From the NCBI GenBank assembly GCA_046590235.1, contig JBKJTY010000019.1:1-37520 (forward strand): a stretch of DNA of 37,520 nucleotides, in the 5' to 3' direction. Shown here piece by piece: positions 7,624-14,574 of this stretch. Origin of the DNA: 2-02-FULL-45-10 sp046590235 (lineage in GTDB: Bacteria; Patescibacteriota; Patescibacteriia; Magasanikbacterales; GWA2-37-8). Every line of letters starts with the position of its first letter. The first letter of the stretch is position 1. The translations under genes were made by a program, and so were the position numbers. Under the pieces are notes generated by a model that worked only from the letters and a program-made list of their open reading frames with translations, was not told where the DNA came from and made no database searches.

Positions 7624-7645
7624 TACTTAAATAATCTATTACTAT

Positions 7646-7987
7646 ATGGATCAACAACCATCAAACCAAATGCCAGCTGGTCAGCCAGCAGGCCAACAGA
7701 AGAACACACTTATGGCGATAATCGCTTATTTCTTGTTCTTCGTTCCACTCTTAACAGACGCTAAGAACGATCACTTTGTTAAATATCATGTAAAACAAGG
7801 ACTTGGTTTGCTTCTGGTCTGGATTGTTTGGAATGTTATCACTAGCTTCCTTTTCCTCTTTGGCCTTGAAATCCTTATTTCCATTGGCTTGTTCGTGCTT
7901 TGGATTATGGGTATTATTAATGCTGCACAAAGCAAAGAAGCTCCAGTACCATTGGTTGGTAAATTTTTCGAAAAGCTTAACTTCTAA
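7646..7987 (+). CDS. Small Tic20/DUF4870-like membrane protein
   Basis: 113 residues. A Gln/Pro-rich N-tail of about 22 residues is followed by three membrane helices. The order is: helix (NTLMAIIAYFLFFVPLL), a polar FVKYHVKQGLGL motif, then two long helices and a short C-tail. The hydrophilic FVKYHxxQ turn between helices is characteristic of DUF4870/Tic20-like small membrane proteins. Function in bacteria is unknown. A strong terminator follows, so it ends the transcription unit that begins with the gene at 7246. Confidence 0.72.
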   Translation: MDQQPSNQMPAGQPAGQQKNTLMAIIAYFLFFVPLLTDAKNDHFVKYHVKQGLGLLLVWIVWNVITSFLFLFGLEILISIGLFVLWIMGIINAAQSKEAPVPLVGKFFEKLNF

Positions 7988-7996
7988 CAAAGTATT

Positions 7997-8028
7997 AAAA
8001 CGGTCGCTATTGCGGCCGTTTTTTATTT
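7997..8028 (+). terminator. Terminator
   Basis: 11-bp stem AAAACGGTCGC/GCGGCCGTTTT (one G-T pair), loop TATT, then a T-tract. Confidence 0.9.
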
Positions 8029-8105
8029 GTAAGAATACCTGGACCGTACAGTCAATTATACTAATCATTTTAGTAAAGGTCGTGTAAAAGAAAGGTATTT
8101 TTTAT

Positions 8106-8369
8106 ATGTCTGAACACTATAACACATTAGATTGGATTTCGTTGGTGCTTGTCATTATTGGCGGCATTAACTGGGGTTTAGTCGGGTTCTTTGGTTATGA
8201 CCTCGTAGCAGCCATCTTCGGCTCATTCTCCGCCATCACGCGTATCATTTATGCGCTTGTCGGTCTAGGGGCACTGTATATGGTTGCCACCGGTGCCAAG
8301 ATGTCCAAGCAGGATCGCTATCTGTATGGCGACACCACAAGGACTGGCGCTACTCCACAGGCGATGTAA
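8106..8369 (+). CDS. DUF378 family membrane protein
   Basis: 87 residues. The segment LDWISLVLVIIGGINWGLVG followed by the FGYDLVAAIFG and ITRIIYALVGLGALY motifs is diagnostic of DUF378, a small two- to three-helix membrane protein of unknown function. The C-terminal 20 residues are polar. A Shine-Dalgarno-like AAAGAAAGG ends eight bases before the ATG. A -10-like TATACT (8057-8062) lies upstream without a convincing -35. It is a single-gene unit with its own terminator. Confidence 0.9.
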   Translation: MSEHYNTLDWISLVLVIIGGINWGLVGFFGYDLVAAIFGSFSAITRIIYALVGLGALYMVATGAKMSKQDRYLYGDTTRTGATPQAM

Positions 8370-8379
8370 AGCTGGTAAA

Positions 8380-8409
8380 AAACAACCCCTACTAAGGAGT
8401 TGTTTTTGT
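8380..8409 (+). terminator. Terminator after the DUF378 gene
   Basis: Stem AAACAACCCCT/AGGAGTTGTTT with one mismatch, loop ACTA, T-tract. Confidence 0.85.
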
Positions 8410-8425
8410 CGTGTTACTTTTTTGG

Positions 8426-8451
8426 AAAATAAAAAACACCTCGAAAAGGTG
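8426..8451 (-). terminator. Terminator of the winged-helix gene
   Basis: Read on the minus strand: CACCT/AGGTG stem with a 5-base loop, then TTTTTTATTTT. It lies 86 bases downstream of the stop codon. The intervening 3' region holds a further GC-rich inverted repeat (TGTGGG...CCCACA). Confidence 0.75.
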
Positions 8452-8536
8452 AAAGTACTATGTGGGCCGCCGCTATCCCACACAGTAGGAGGGCGGCAGC
8501 CCTAATGAACTCATTTCGGTGGTGGGTGGAATTCTG

Positions 8537-8860
8537 TCACGTCTTACGACCTAGGTCGGTAATACGGTAGAACGACTGCTCGGATCCACCACTCCTCAGC
8601 ATGTGGCCAATAGTCGTTTCGCCTACTCGCCGAGTAGTAATAAGACCTTCTTGCTCCATCTCTTGCAGAATGCTGTCAGGGGAAACCAACAGCTTGGCTT
8701 GCTTCATGATTTGCGTGCAGGTCAGTTCTACTTGTTCTGGTGCTTTTAGAAGCGCAAGTATCTTTCTACGGTCATGTTGACGCCACCAGATCAAAATCCA
8801 GAGGCCGGAAAGGAGGGTGACGACAACGATCAGAAAAATGAGGAAAGGCAGATAAGGCAC
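8537..8860 (-). CDS. Membrane-anchored winged-helix protein
   Basis: 107 residues from a GTG start (8858-8860) chosen because AAGGAG lies five bases upstream. One membrane helix (about residues 4-27) ends in WWRQHDRR. The remainder is soluble and reads like a winged helix: helices around RKILALL and TCTQIMKQAK, a recognition-helix-like DSILQEMEQEGLI, then the strand pair TTRRVGE...FYRITDLG. The YRITDLG ending is common in PadR/MarR-like folds. A DNA-binding domain tethered to the membrane would suit a one-component sensor or a nucleoid/membrane tether; no ligand domain is visible. Base composition is richer in GC than the surrounding genes. Family not identified. Confidence 0.65.
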   Translation of the reverse strand: MPYLPFLIFLIVVVTLLSGLWILIWWRQHDRRKILALLKAPEQVELTCTQIMKQAKLLVSPDSILQEMEQEGLITTRRVGETTIGHMLRSGGSEQSFYRITDLGRKT

Positions 8861-8940
8861 GGTGTCTCCTTAGGAAAAAGAACGATCGCATTCTAACTTC
8901 ATCCTGGCATATTTACAGAAAAAAAGCAAGGGATATACTA

Positions 8941-8969
8941 AACAAAAACCACTCTATTTTAGAATGGTT
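8941..8969 (-). terminator. Terminator of the 351-residue helical protein gene
   Basis: Minus strand: 10-bp stem AACCATTCTA/TAGAGTGGTT (one G-T pair), AAA loop, then TTTGTTT. Confidence 0.85.
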
Positions 8970-9024
8970 TGCTATAGTCGGCGCTGTTGACTATTTTGGA
9001 AATAACTAAGAACGTTTAATACTA

Positions 9025-10080
9025 TTATAAAGTTCCAAAAAATTTTTTAATCTGGCCTTCAAATTCCGTCGATTTCTGGAATGCTGCCCGTTTGTCCTTT
9101 GACCATGCACGGCGGATTTCTTCCAGGCCGTCAGCCATTTTCGCCCATTGTTTCGGGTCATTACCAACCTCTTTAAAGCCAAGTCCCTGTAATGATTTGC
9201 CTAGCCCTTTCTCCAGCGTATCTTTCGCAAAGGATACTTTTTCTTTTGAGGCCTTAAGATCAGGTGCGGCTTCCTCTGTTTTTATATCATTACGAACAGT
9301 ATCAATCTTTTTTGCATCGCCAGAAGCGATGTCAGAACGTCCATAGATTTCCTTCTGCAATTGGTCGCGCATGAGTTGAATTCGGTAAATCGCTTCTACC
9401 GCCACTGCCAACTCCTTTTCAACGTTATCTCGCTTTTTCATATCCTTTTCTTTATGACCGCCTTCAAAAGCGGCAGACTGCAGAATTTCACCAGAATAAC
9501 TGAGTAATCGGTTTAATTGTGCGGCTGCCTCCTGTGGTTTCATCTTTAAAATTTCTTGTGAGGACATGCCGTCGATGCTTGTAAGATGCATGGTAGCATC
9601 GCTAGCCATTGTAAGACCAGCCAGGGCACCTTCCAAGCCGGAGTGAAAGTCGGCTCTAGTTTTAGGAAAAATTTTCTTACAGCTATCAATAAAAATCTTT
9701 TTGGCTGCCGCGAACTGTTTTTCGTGTTCGGCGTCAATTTTTTTATCACCAGTCAGGTTTTCAGGAATTTCAGGGTTTTGTTTTCCCATTTGTCCGACAA
9801 TATCAGCTAATGCTAACGAAACGTCTTTGGCCGACATGCCTGCTGCCTTGTCGGAGTTTGCCAGTGCTTCTAATGATCTCTGTTCTTCAGCGGCGGCTTG
9901 TTCATAAGAAAATTCATCTGCTGAATCTTCTCCCTCGCCAAGCATTTTTTTATATTCTTTAAAATAACGAGAAACTTGGGTACCATAGGCACCATCAATT
10001 TTTGATACTGGAGCTGTTTCTTGATCCTGCTCACGTGGTTCTTCGACTACTGGTGGTTTATCCATTGTTTCCTTAGGCAT
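9025..10080 (-). CDS. Hypothetical cytosolic helical protein
   Basis: 351 residues, no signal peptide or membrane helix. The first 60 residues are acidic and Pro/Glu-rich, probably disordered. The rest is charged and strongly helical (for example KKRDNVEKELAVAVEAIYRI and RDQLQKEIYGR), suggesting a coiled-coil or helical bundle. Only two Cys and no catalytic motif are visible. Comparable long Ala/Glu/Lys-rich proteins are common and lineage-specific in Patescibacteria. The ATG at 10080 is preceded by TATTCT seven bases upstream, so the transcript could be leaderless, but I see no good -35. It is a single-gene unit with its own terminator. I do not recognise the family. Confidence 0.7.
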   Translation of the reverse strand: MPKETMDKPPVVEEPREQDQETAPVSKIDGAYGTQVSRYFKEYKKMLGEGEDSADEFSYEQAAAEEQRSLEALANSDKAAGMSAKDVSLALADIVGQMGKQNPEIPENLTGDKKIDAEHEKQFAAAKKIFIDSCKKIFPKTRADFHSGLEGALAGLTMASDATMHLTSIDGMSSQEILKMKPQEAAAQLNRLLSYSGEILQSAAFEGGHKEKDMKKRDNVEKELAVAVEAIYRIQLMRDQLQKEIYGRSDIASGDAKKIDTVRNDIKTEEAAPDLKASKEKVSFAKDTLEKGLGKSLQGLGFKEVGNDPKQWAKMADGLEEIRRAWSKDKRAAFQKSTEFEGQIKKFFGTL

Positions 10081-10206
10081 ACTAAATAGAATAGTAATAA
10101 ATTCACAACTATCCTACCAATATTTTTGCATTTCAGCAATAAGTGTAAGGCTGGTTGACCATTCTAGAAAAAACCAGTCTCTAGAAATAAAAATCTTCCC
10201 TAATAT

Positions 10207-10240
10207 AAAACAAAAAACCACCCTGATGTAAGGTGGTTTT
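10207..10240 (-). terminator. Terminator-like hairpin in the intergenic region
   Basis: Stem AAAACCACC/GGTGGTTTT; in the minus direction it is followed by TTTTTTGTTTT. There is no obvious minus-strand gene upstream. Confidence 0.6.
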
Positions 10241-10350
10241 TCCCGTGTCGAAGTCGTTGTACGTCACTAGAACCTTTTTCGTCAGCAATTTCTGATTTTA
10301 ATCAGTTTACTTTACTGGCAAACAGCCAAGGGGTCAACCATAGCTTTAGC

Positions 10351-10410
10351 CATCAAAGTGCGGAAGCAAGTACGGATTCAAGTACGGATTCCAGGTTCCG
10401 TACTTTGATG
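10351..10410. repeat. Compound inverted and tandem repeat
   Basis: Outer arms CATCAAAGTGCGGAA (10351-10365) and TTCCGTACTTTGATG (10396-10410) are inverted copies with one mismatch. Between them AAGTACGGATTC occurs twice in tandem (10368-10391). The core AAGTACGGA thus occurs four times in 60 bases: twice direct, once with one substitution, once inverted. Confidence 0.85.
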
Positions 10411-10874
10411 TTTGAAAACCCTTATTTTTAGCCTTGTATTGTAACTTCGCCATTTCCGTCTACTATCTCACCAGAGAATCACCTGAACGACAGAATATAT
10501 ATATATACTACTACTCTATTTTCTGTCTTTACCTTACCTATTATTCTCTTTATATCAACTAATCCAAGAACTAACCCAGTGAACAGTAACCGTGATGGTG
10601 AATGAGGTGAGGCGATGGGTGAGAGAGCGCTGGGAGCAAGATAGAATGAAATCAGTGTACCAAATAACCATAGCCAAAGTAATTAAAAAAGTGAGTTTGA
10701 ATTGAAATAATATATAACAGTTTCGTATTCCGCATCAGGGCAATTAATTATAGCGTCAGCTTATCCCAAGTCAAGGTAGTACGCTCATCGCGTCTCCACC
10801 ACGCTCCGCTTTGACTAAGGCAAGCTATCAGCCGCTGTCTTGTGCCTGTCTTATGCGGTGTAAACAGCCAACCG

Positions 10875-10902
10875 TTGAGATTATTATATACGGCTGTATT
10901 TT
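10875..10902 (+). promoter_or_regulatory. Promoter of the ArdC-like gene, leaderless
   Basis: TTGAGA (10875-10880), 16-base spacer, TATTTT (10897-10902), seven bases before the ATG. Confidence 0.6.
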
Positions 10903-10909
10903 TAATTGT

Positions 10910-11194
10910 ATGGAACGTACCACTACGTCCAACTGGACCGGTTCGGTCATAACTGCGAATATGGTTCGCAAGCAAATTGTTGATCGCTACGGTCAACAAG
11001 AAGCGGGTAATTACGATCCAAAACGTAATTGCTTCACGTTTGATCAATGGCAGCAACTCGGCTACCTGGTCAACAAAGGCGAAAAGGCCATCAAGTCTTT
11101 CATTGTGATTCAACAAAAAGACAAGAACGGTAAGGTGAATAAATACACCAAAACGATAAACCTTTTTTACATCCGCCAGGTGACAAAAGTCTAA
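10910..11194 (+). CDS. ArdC-like ssDNA-binding domain protein, single domain
   Basis: 94 residues. The ATG at 10910 is chosen because the domain begins there and the promoter predicts a start at that base; the open frame extends upstream to 10811 but with non-protein-like composition. The sequence NCFTFDQWQQLGYLVNKGEKAIKSF followed by a strand with LFYIRQV at the end matches the N-terminal ssDNA-binding domain of ArdC-type antirestriction proteins (G-x-x-V-x-K-G-E-K-A-I-x-x-F...LFYV-x-Q). ArdC proteins protect incoming DNA during conjugation. Here the C-terminal metallopeptidase domain is absent, so only DNA binding is expected. A strong terminator follows 12 bases after the stop. Confidence 0.78.
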   Translation: MERTTTSNWTGSVITANMVRKQIVDRYGQQEAGNYDPKRNCFTFDQWQQLGYLVNKGEKAIKSFIVIQQKDKNGKVNKYTKTINLFYIRQVTKV

Positions 11195-11205
11195 CCGGTG
11201 AATGT

Positions 11206-11240
11206 AAGGAGCCAAACCCTCACGGGTTTGGCTCCTTTGT
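11206..11240 (+). terminator. Terminator after the ArdC-like gene
   Basis: 14-bp stem AAGGAGCCAAACCC/GGGTTTGGCTCCTT with a 4-base loop, then TGTCGTTT. The T-tract is modest. Confidence 0.85.
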
Positions 11241-11254
11241 CGTTTACCTGTGCG

Positions 11255-11282
11255 TTGACCAGGGTGTAAAATTGTCTACAAT
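11255..11282 (+). promoter_or_regulatory. Distal promoter of copper operon 1
   Basis: TTGACC (11255-11260), 16-base spacer, TACAAT (11277-11282). It would give a leader of about 128 nt. The leader contains a perfect 8-bp inverted repeat AACCTAAT (11298-11305)/ATTAGGTT (11323-11330) and a third TTAGGTT at 11352-11358. Confidence 0.7.
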
Positions 11283-11367
11283 ACTTTGTCTCTCGTTAAC
11301 CTAATAAATATGTCACTCTCAAATTAGGTTGTCGGCGTATCACTTTCTCGCTTAGGTTTACTAACGG

Positions 11368-11410
11368 ATGTAAACAGCAACTTTACATGGGGTAAGGTCC
11401 GTGATATTCT
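11368..11410 (+). promoter_or_regulatory. Proximal leaderless promoter of copper operon 1 with operator-like repeat
   Basis: TTTACA (11382-11387), 17-base spacer, TATTCT (11405-11410), then six bases to the ATG. The -35 is one arm of a perfect inverted repeat ATGTAAA-N7-TTTACAT (11368-11388), a likely operator for a dimeric repressor. It differs from the CsoR-type palindrome at 18133-18151. Confidence 0.75.
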
Positions 11411-11416
11411 ATAGCC

Positions 11417-11782
11417 ATGAATTTTTTTAAGAAACATCTCCATTTAGTAAGCGGCCTGCTTGTAGCGGTTATTTTTTCATTTACCTTCTTTTCTGTATGT
11501 TCTGCCCACCACGTTTCACATGGTCATGGTGAAATAAGCTTTGAAGATGCAGTTACAACAACGCACATTCAAGAAAACTGCTGTTCGGGCGAGGCAAAAG
11601 TGGAGAGCACGACATTTGAACGGAAATCATTCACGAAAGAATTCAAGAAGAACGCTGTAGTGGCAGCCATTCTTCCAGCTGATGTAGGAGATTATCAAGC
11701 TGAGAAAAAAGCCAAATTATCTTTATCATATTTAAAAATTCCTTACGACAAACGACAGCCGCTCACGGCTTTGCGTTGCTGA
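11417..11782 (+). CDS. Small exported His/Cys-rich protein of the copper operon
   Basis: 121 residues. A basic N-terminus and hydrophobic stretch (about residues 12-30) form a signal peptide ending near CSAHH, or a single anchor. Just after it come AHHVSHGHGE and then a CC pair (NCCSG), plausible Cu or Zn ligands; the protein ends in Cys. The C-terminal half is Lys-rich and featureless. Small secreted His/Cys proteins of this style (for example DUF2946-type) often occur in copper loci, but I cannot assign a family. It is the first gene of the operon; a terminator-like hairpin follows it, so it may be made in excess over the downstream genes. Confidence 0.75.
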   Translation: MNFFKKHLHLVSGLLVAVIFSFTFFSVCSAHHVSHGHGEISFEDAVTTTHIQENCCSGEAKVESTTFERKSFTKEFKKNAVVAAILPADVGDYQAEKKAKLSLSYLKIPYDKRQPLTALRC

Positions 11783-11795
11783 TTCTAAATTCAAG

Positions 11796-11822
11796 CAATA
11801 ATCTTTTGGTTATTGTTTTTTT
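11796..11822 (+). terminator. Intra-operon terminator or attenuator
   Basis: 8-bp stem CAATAATC/GGTTATTG (one T-G pair), loop TTTT, then TTTTTTT. It lies between the first small gene and the lipoprotein gene; no separate promoter is clear for the latter, so partial read-through is likely. Confidence 0.72.
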
Positions 11823-11841
11823 GTATTTTTAAATATTTATT

Positions 11842-12792
11842 ATGTATAAAAAAATCGCAATTATCTCAGCAGGCTTAATTCTAGTTGGTGCAGGGTGCGC
11901 TTCACAGCCAAAAACAACAGAACCTACTGCTCAGTCTGGAGACCATGTTGATGCACCTGGAACACCAGCTAACCACCACGATGCCGCCGAAGATCATGCT
12001 GGTATTGAACATATCAGTACGCTTGCTGGTACGTTGATTGAGCTTGATAATAAAAATAACCTTAAACCAGGTGAAGTTACGTTTAGTTTCAAGTTATATG
12101 GATTGGACGGTCATGAATTCGGACCAAATGACTTAAAGGTTGCACATGAAAAGAAAATGCATTTCTTATTGGTGCGTGATGATATGACCAACTTTCAACA
12201 TATTCACCCAGAGTACGCTAATGGAAAATGGCTCGTAAAAACCACCGTATTAGAAGCTGGTGCATACAATATGTACGTAGACATTGCGCCAATCGAAGAA
12301 GCAGCAGTTGTTTTGCGCGTTCCAGTACAAATTGGCGGCCCTACGGCTAAAGCTAATTTCCCCGTTCCTACAGATAATACTGCCACCGATGGTCTTTACA
12401 AGGCTACATTAAAGACAGTCAAAGAAATCAAGACCAATGAGCATACTACATTGACGTTCGCTCTGACCAAAAACAATCAGGCGGTCACAGATCTAAGTCC
12501 TTACTTGGGTGCCTATGGTCATGTCGTGCTTATTCGTCATACTGACGTAGATGATTTTTTCCATGTTCATCCATTAACTGAAACTAAACCTGCTAATGGT
12601 GAAGTAGCTTTTGAAGCACAGTTCCCGGTAAAAGGCCGCTATACTTTGTACGCTCAATTCACCGTTGCTGGAAGTGTTAAAACATTTCCAATCACAGTTG
12701 ATGTAGGTACTGATGGACAAGACACCGATACTACACACGGACATGGCGAAGAGAAGATTGAGGAAGCCGCTCCAGCACATCATGGAGAATAA
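11842..12792 (+). CDS. His-rich lipoprotein of the copper operon with duplicated HxHP domain
   Basis: 316 residues. The signal peptide ends in a lipobox LVGAGC, so Cys19 should be lipidated and the protein held on the outer face of the membrane. A His/Asp-rich stretch (NHHDAAEDHAG) follows. Two similar beta-rich domains then occur, each with a strand plus HP motif: MHFLLVRDDMTNFQHIHPE (about 111-129) and HVVLIRHTDVDDFFHVHP (about 227-244). Each is followed by an AGAYNMYVD/KGRYTLYAQF strand. This layout is typical of exported metal-resistance proteins (YtkA/FixH-like beta folds) found with Cu/Ag pumps. The C-terminus is again His-rich (THGHGEE, HHGE). It probably binds copper outside the cell and may pass it to the adaptor encoded next. 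Confidence 0.78.
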   Translation: MYKKIAIISAGLILVGAGCASQPKTTEPTAQSGDHVDAPGTPANHHDAAEDHAGIEHISTLAGTLIELDNKNNLKPGEVTFSFKLYGLDGHEFGPNDLKVAHEKKMHFLLVRDDMTNFQHIHPEYANGKWLVKTTVLEAGAYNMYVDIAPIEEAAVVLRVPVQIGGPTAKANFPVPTDNTATDGLYKATLKTVKEIKTNEHTTLTFALTKNNQAVTDLSPYLGAYGHVVLIRHTDVDDFFHVHPLTETKPANGEVAFEAQFPVKGRYTLYAQFTVAGSVKTFPITVDVGTDGQDTDTTHGHGEEKIEEAAPAHHGE

Positions 12793-12802
12793 ATTTTGAA
12801 CT

Positions 12803-14563
12803 ATGAAATTATATTTAACAGCGAAAAGTGCAACCTTCGCATTCTTAGGCTTAGCTACAGTAGGGTTGATAACTTATCAATTTAATAAAGCTTCAGGGGA
12901 TGCTAGTGAAAACACACCTGCTGTAGAACAGAAAGCTCTTATAGCCCTTGTTCCTGTCGAAGTTGCTTCTAATGGCGATGTAGGAACGCTCGGTGCTTCT
13001 AGTGTATCCTGGCCGGGTGAAATCCTATCGACCGCCGATGTGCAGATATATCCTGCTCGTGAAGGGCAAATTGCTGAATGGCGTGTGCGTTTAGGAAGTC
13101 CGGTGCGCCAAGGACAAATTATTGGCAGGCTTACTGCTGGGCCAGTAAGCTCCGAGTTAGTAGCTCTTTTAGCTGATCGACAGAAAGCAATTACACAAGC
13201 TCGTGCTAATGCCGAAGCGACCGCAAAGTACATTCAAACCACAAAACAAAACCTTCAAGATTTAAAACTGTCACTTGATGCAGCGAGAGATGCCGCGGTA
13301 AAGGCTGCTGAGAATAATCTACAGACCCTCACCGGGCCAGCCGCGACCACTACTTCAACCCAAGGTATAGTTGCGATTAAGGGCTACAAGGTTCGTGAAC
13401 AGGCCCGCAAGATTCAGCAGCACTACATTAATGAAATGAGCTTAAATTATGTAACAACTCAGACAGACCAATTGTACAATACCTATAGCTTACGTCAGTA
13501 TGTAGGCGCTTTGGATGGCAGTTCTGTTGGAAACTTTGAAAAAGCGGTAATCGCACTCGGTGATGATCTAAAGAATTCAACAACTATCCCGGAAACATCA
13601 GTCTTTAATTTTCTTAAAGCTGCTCAGAAATTACTGCTATCCACTTTGCCCGTAGATGATAGTCATGGAATTACAGCGGATAGATTAACTGATCTACGAG
13701 ATGATATTGGTACTGATCAAATCGAGTTTCTTGATGTACTCAATGAATACAAAGAAGCAAAAGCATCGGTTGAAAATGCACAAGGAATAAAAAATACTAC
13801 GGTAGCCGATGCAGATGCTGTGTATGCTGAAAAGAAAGCTGATCTCAACCAAAAAACAGCTGAACTAGACCGTGAACTAGCTTTGGCTCAAGCAGAAATT
13901 ACTGCTGCTGAAACAGCTTATGCTAGTATTGCTTCTGGTATTGCCGGACAGAATATTATTGCTCCAAAGAGTGGAGTTGTGTCTATTATTCACCAAAATG
14001 TTGGTGATCGAGTAAGCCCTGATAACGCGTTGGCAGGTATTAGCAGTGCGCAAGCCACAGGTAAATTTATTAGATTCAACATTCCTAGTGACATGCGTGC
14101 TCCACAGACTGGCACCGAAGTACAAATAGAACGCCCAGGTTTTCCACTCGAACCAAAGAAGGCTAAAATTGTCGGCGTTGGGCTTTCATTGGATGCCAAC
14201 GGAGCATACGTTGCTGATGCGGAATTCCTGGAAGAAGTAACTTGGCCGGTGCATGCTTCGGTGCGTGTTATTGCGCCAAATACCAGTAAACCAATCCTCG
14301 CTCCTTTCACAGCTATTTGGTGGAATGATAAAGGTGAATCACAAGTATGGTTGGTTACGGAGAATAATATTATTAGACCTCGCACGGTTAAAGTTGGTCG
14401 TGCAGTAGGGGATAAGATCGAGGTTGAGGAGGGGCTTGAAGCTGGAGAGCGATTCGTTGCTCGAGCAAATGCAGAGCTAAAAACAGGTCAACCAATTATG
14501 GGTACGGTTACCGTTCAGGAAAATACGGCACCTGCTGGTGACGGACACGATCACGAACATTAA
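12803..14563 (+). CDS. CusB-type RND efflux periplasmic adaptor with extended hairpin
   Basis: 586 residues, long for this family (usually about 350-450). A single N-terminal membrane helix or uncleaved signal comes first. The first lipoyl half follows (about 79-115, YPAREGQIAEWRVRLGSPV). A very long helical region occupies about 115-375. The second lipoyl half (NIIAPKSGVVSIIHQNVGD) comes next, then beta-barrel and membrane-proximal domains. The tail DGHDHEH is a probable metal ligand. HlyD/MFP adaptors link an inner-membrane RND pump to an outer channel; CusB also hands Cu(I)/Ag(I) to CusA. The next gene, 11 bases away and preceded by AAAGGA, encodes the pump. No outer-membrane factor gene is nearby, so the partner of the hairpin tip is unclear. 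Confidence 0.87.
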   Translation: MKLYLTAKSATFAFLGLATVGLITYQFNKASGDASENTPAVEQKALIALVPVEVASNGDVGTLGASSVSWPGEILSTADVQIYPAREGQIAEWRVRLGSPVRQGQIIGRLTAGPVSSELVALLADRQKAITQARANAEATAKYIQTTKQNLQDLKLSLDAARDAAVKAAENNLQTLTGPAATTTSTQGIVAIKGYKVREQARKIQQHYINEMSLNYVTTQTDQLYNTYSLRQYVGALDGSSVGNFEKAVIALGDDLKNSTTIPETSVFNFLKAAQKLLLSTLPVDDSHGITADRLTDLRDDIGTDQIEFLDVLNEYKEAKASVENAQGIKNTTVADADAVYAEKKADLNQKTAELDRELALAQAEITAAETAYASIASGIAGQNIIAPKSGVVSIIHQNVGDRVSPDNALAGISSAQATGKFIRFNIPSDMRAPQTGTEVQIERPGFPLEPKKAKIVGVGLSLDANGAYVADAEFLEEVTWPVHASVRVIAPNTSKPILAPFTAIWWNDKGESQVWLVTENNIIRPRTVKVGRAVGDKIEVEEGLEAGERFVARANAELKTGQPIMGTVTVQENTAPAGDGHDHEH

Positions 14564-14574
14564 AAGGATTACTT

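Larger units (their letters stand above)
10081..10909 (+). other. Long intergenic region with repeats, no supported gene
   Basis: About 830 bases without a convincing reading frame. It holds a hairpin 10214-10240 (a terminator in the minus direction), a compound repeat at 10351-10410, and an inverted repeat GACAGAA/TTCTGTC (10489-10495, 10521-10527) enclosing an alternating TA run. Its last part holds the ArdC-like gene's promoter. Both strands of 10750-10909 can be read open, but with poor composition. It may be remains of a mobile element or a regulatory/structural region. Confidence 0.5.

Noticed and set aside
10748..11215. Minus-strand 155-codon open frame opposite the ArdC-like gene
   Set aside because: It is the antisense shadow of a gene with recognised motifs, promoter and terminator; the composition is unlike a protein of this genome.
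10081..11400. Left-end copy of the tRNA-Pro 3' end as an attachment site of the copper island
   Set aside because: I looked for a duplicate of the tRNA 3' segment (CGGGGTAGTGAGACTTGAAC) and found only short chance likeness such as near 11386, so no attL is claimed.
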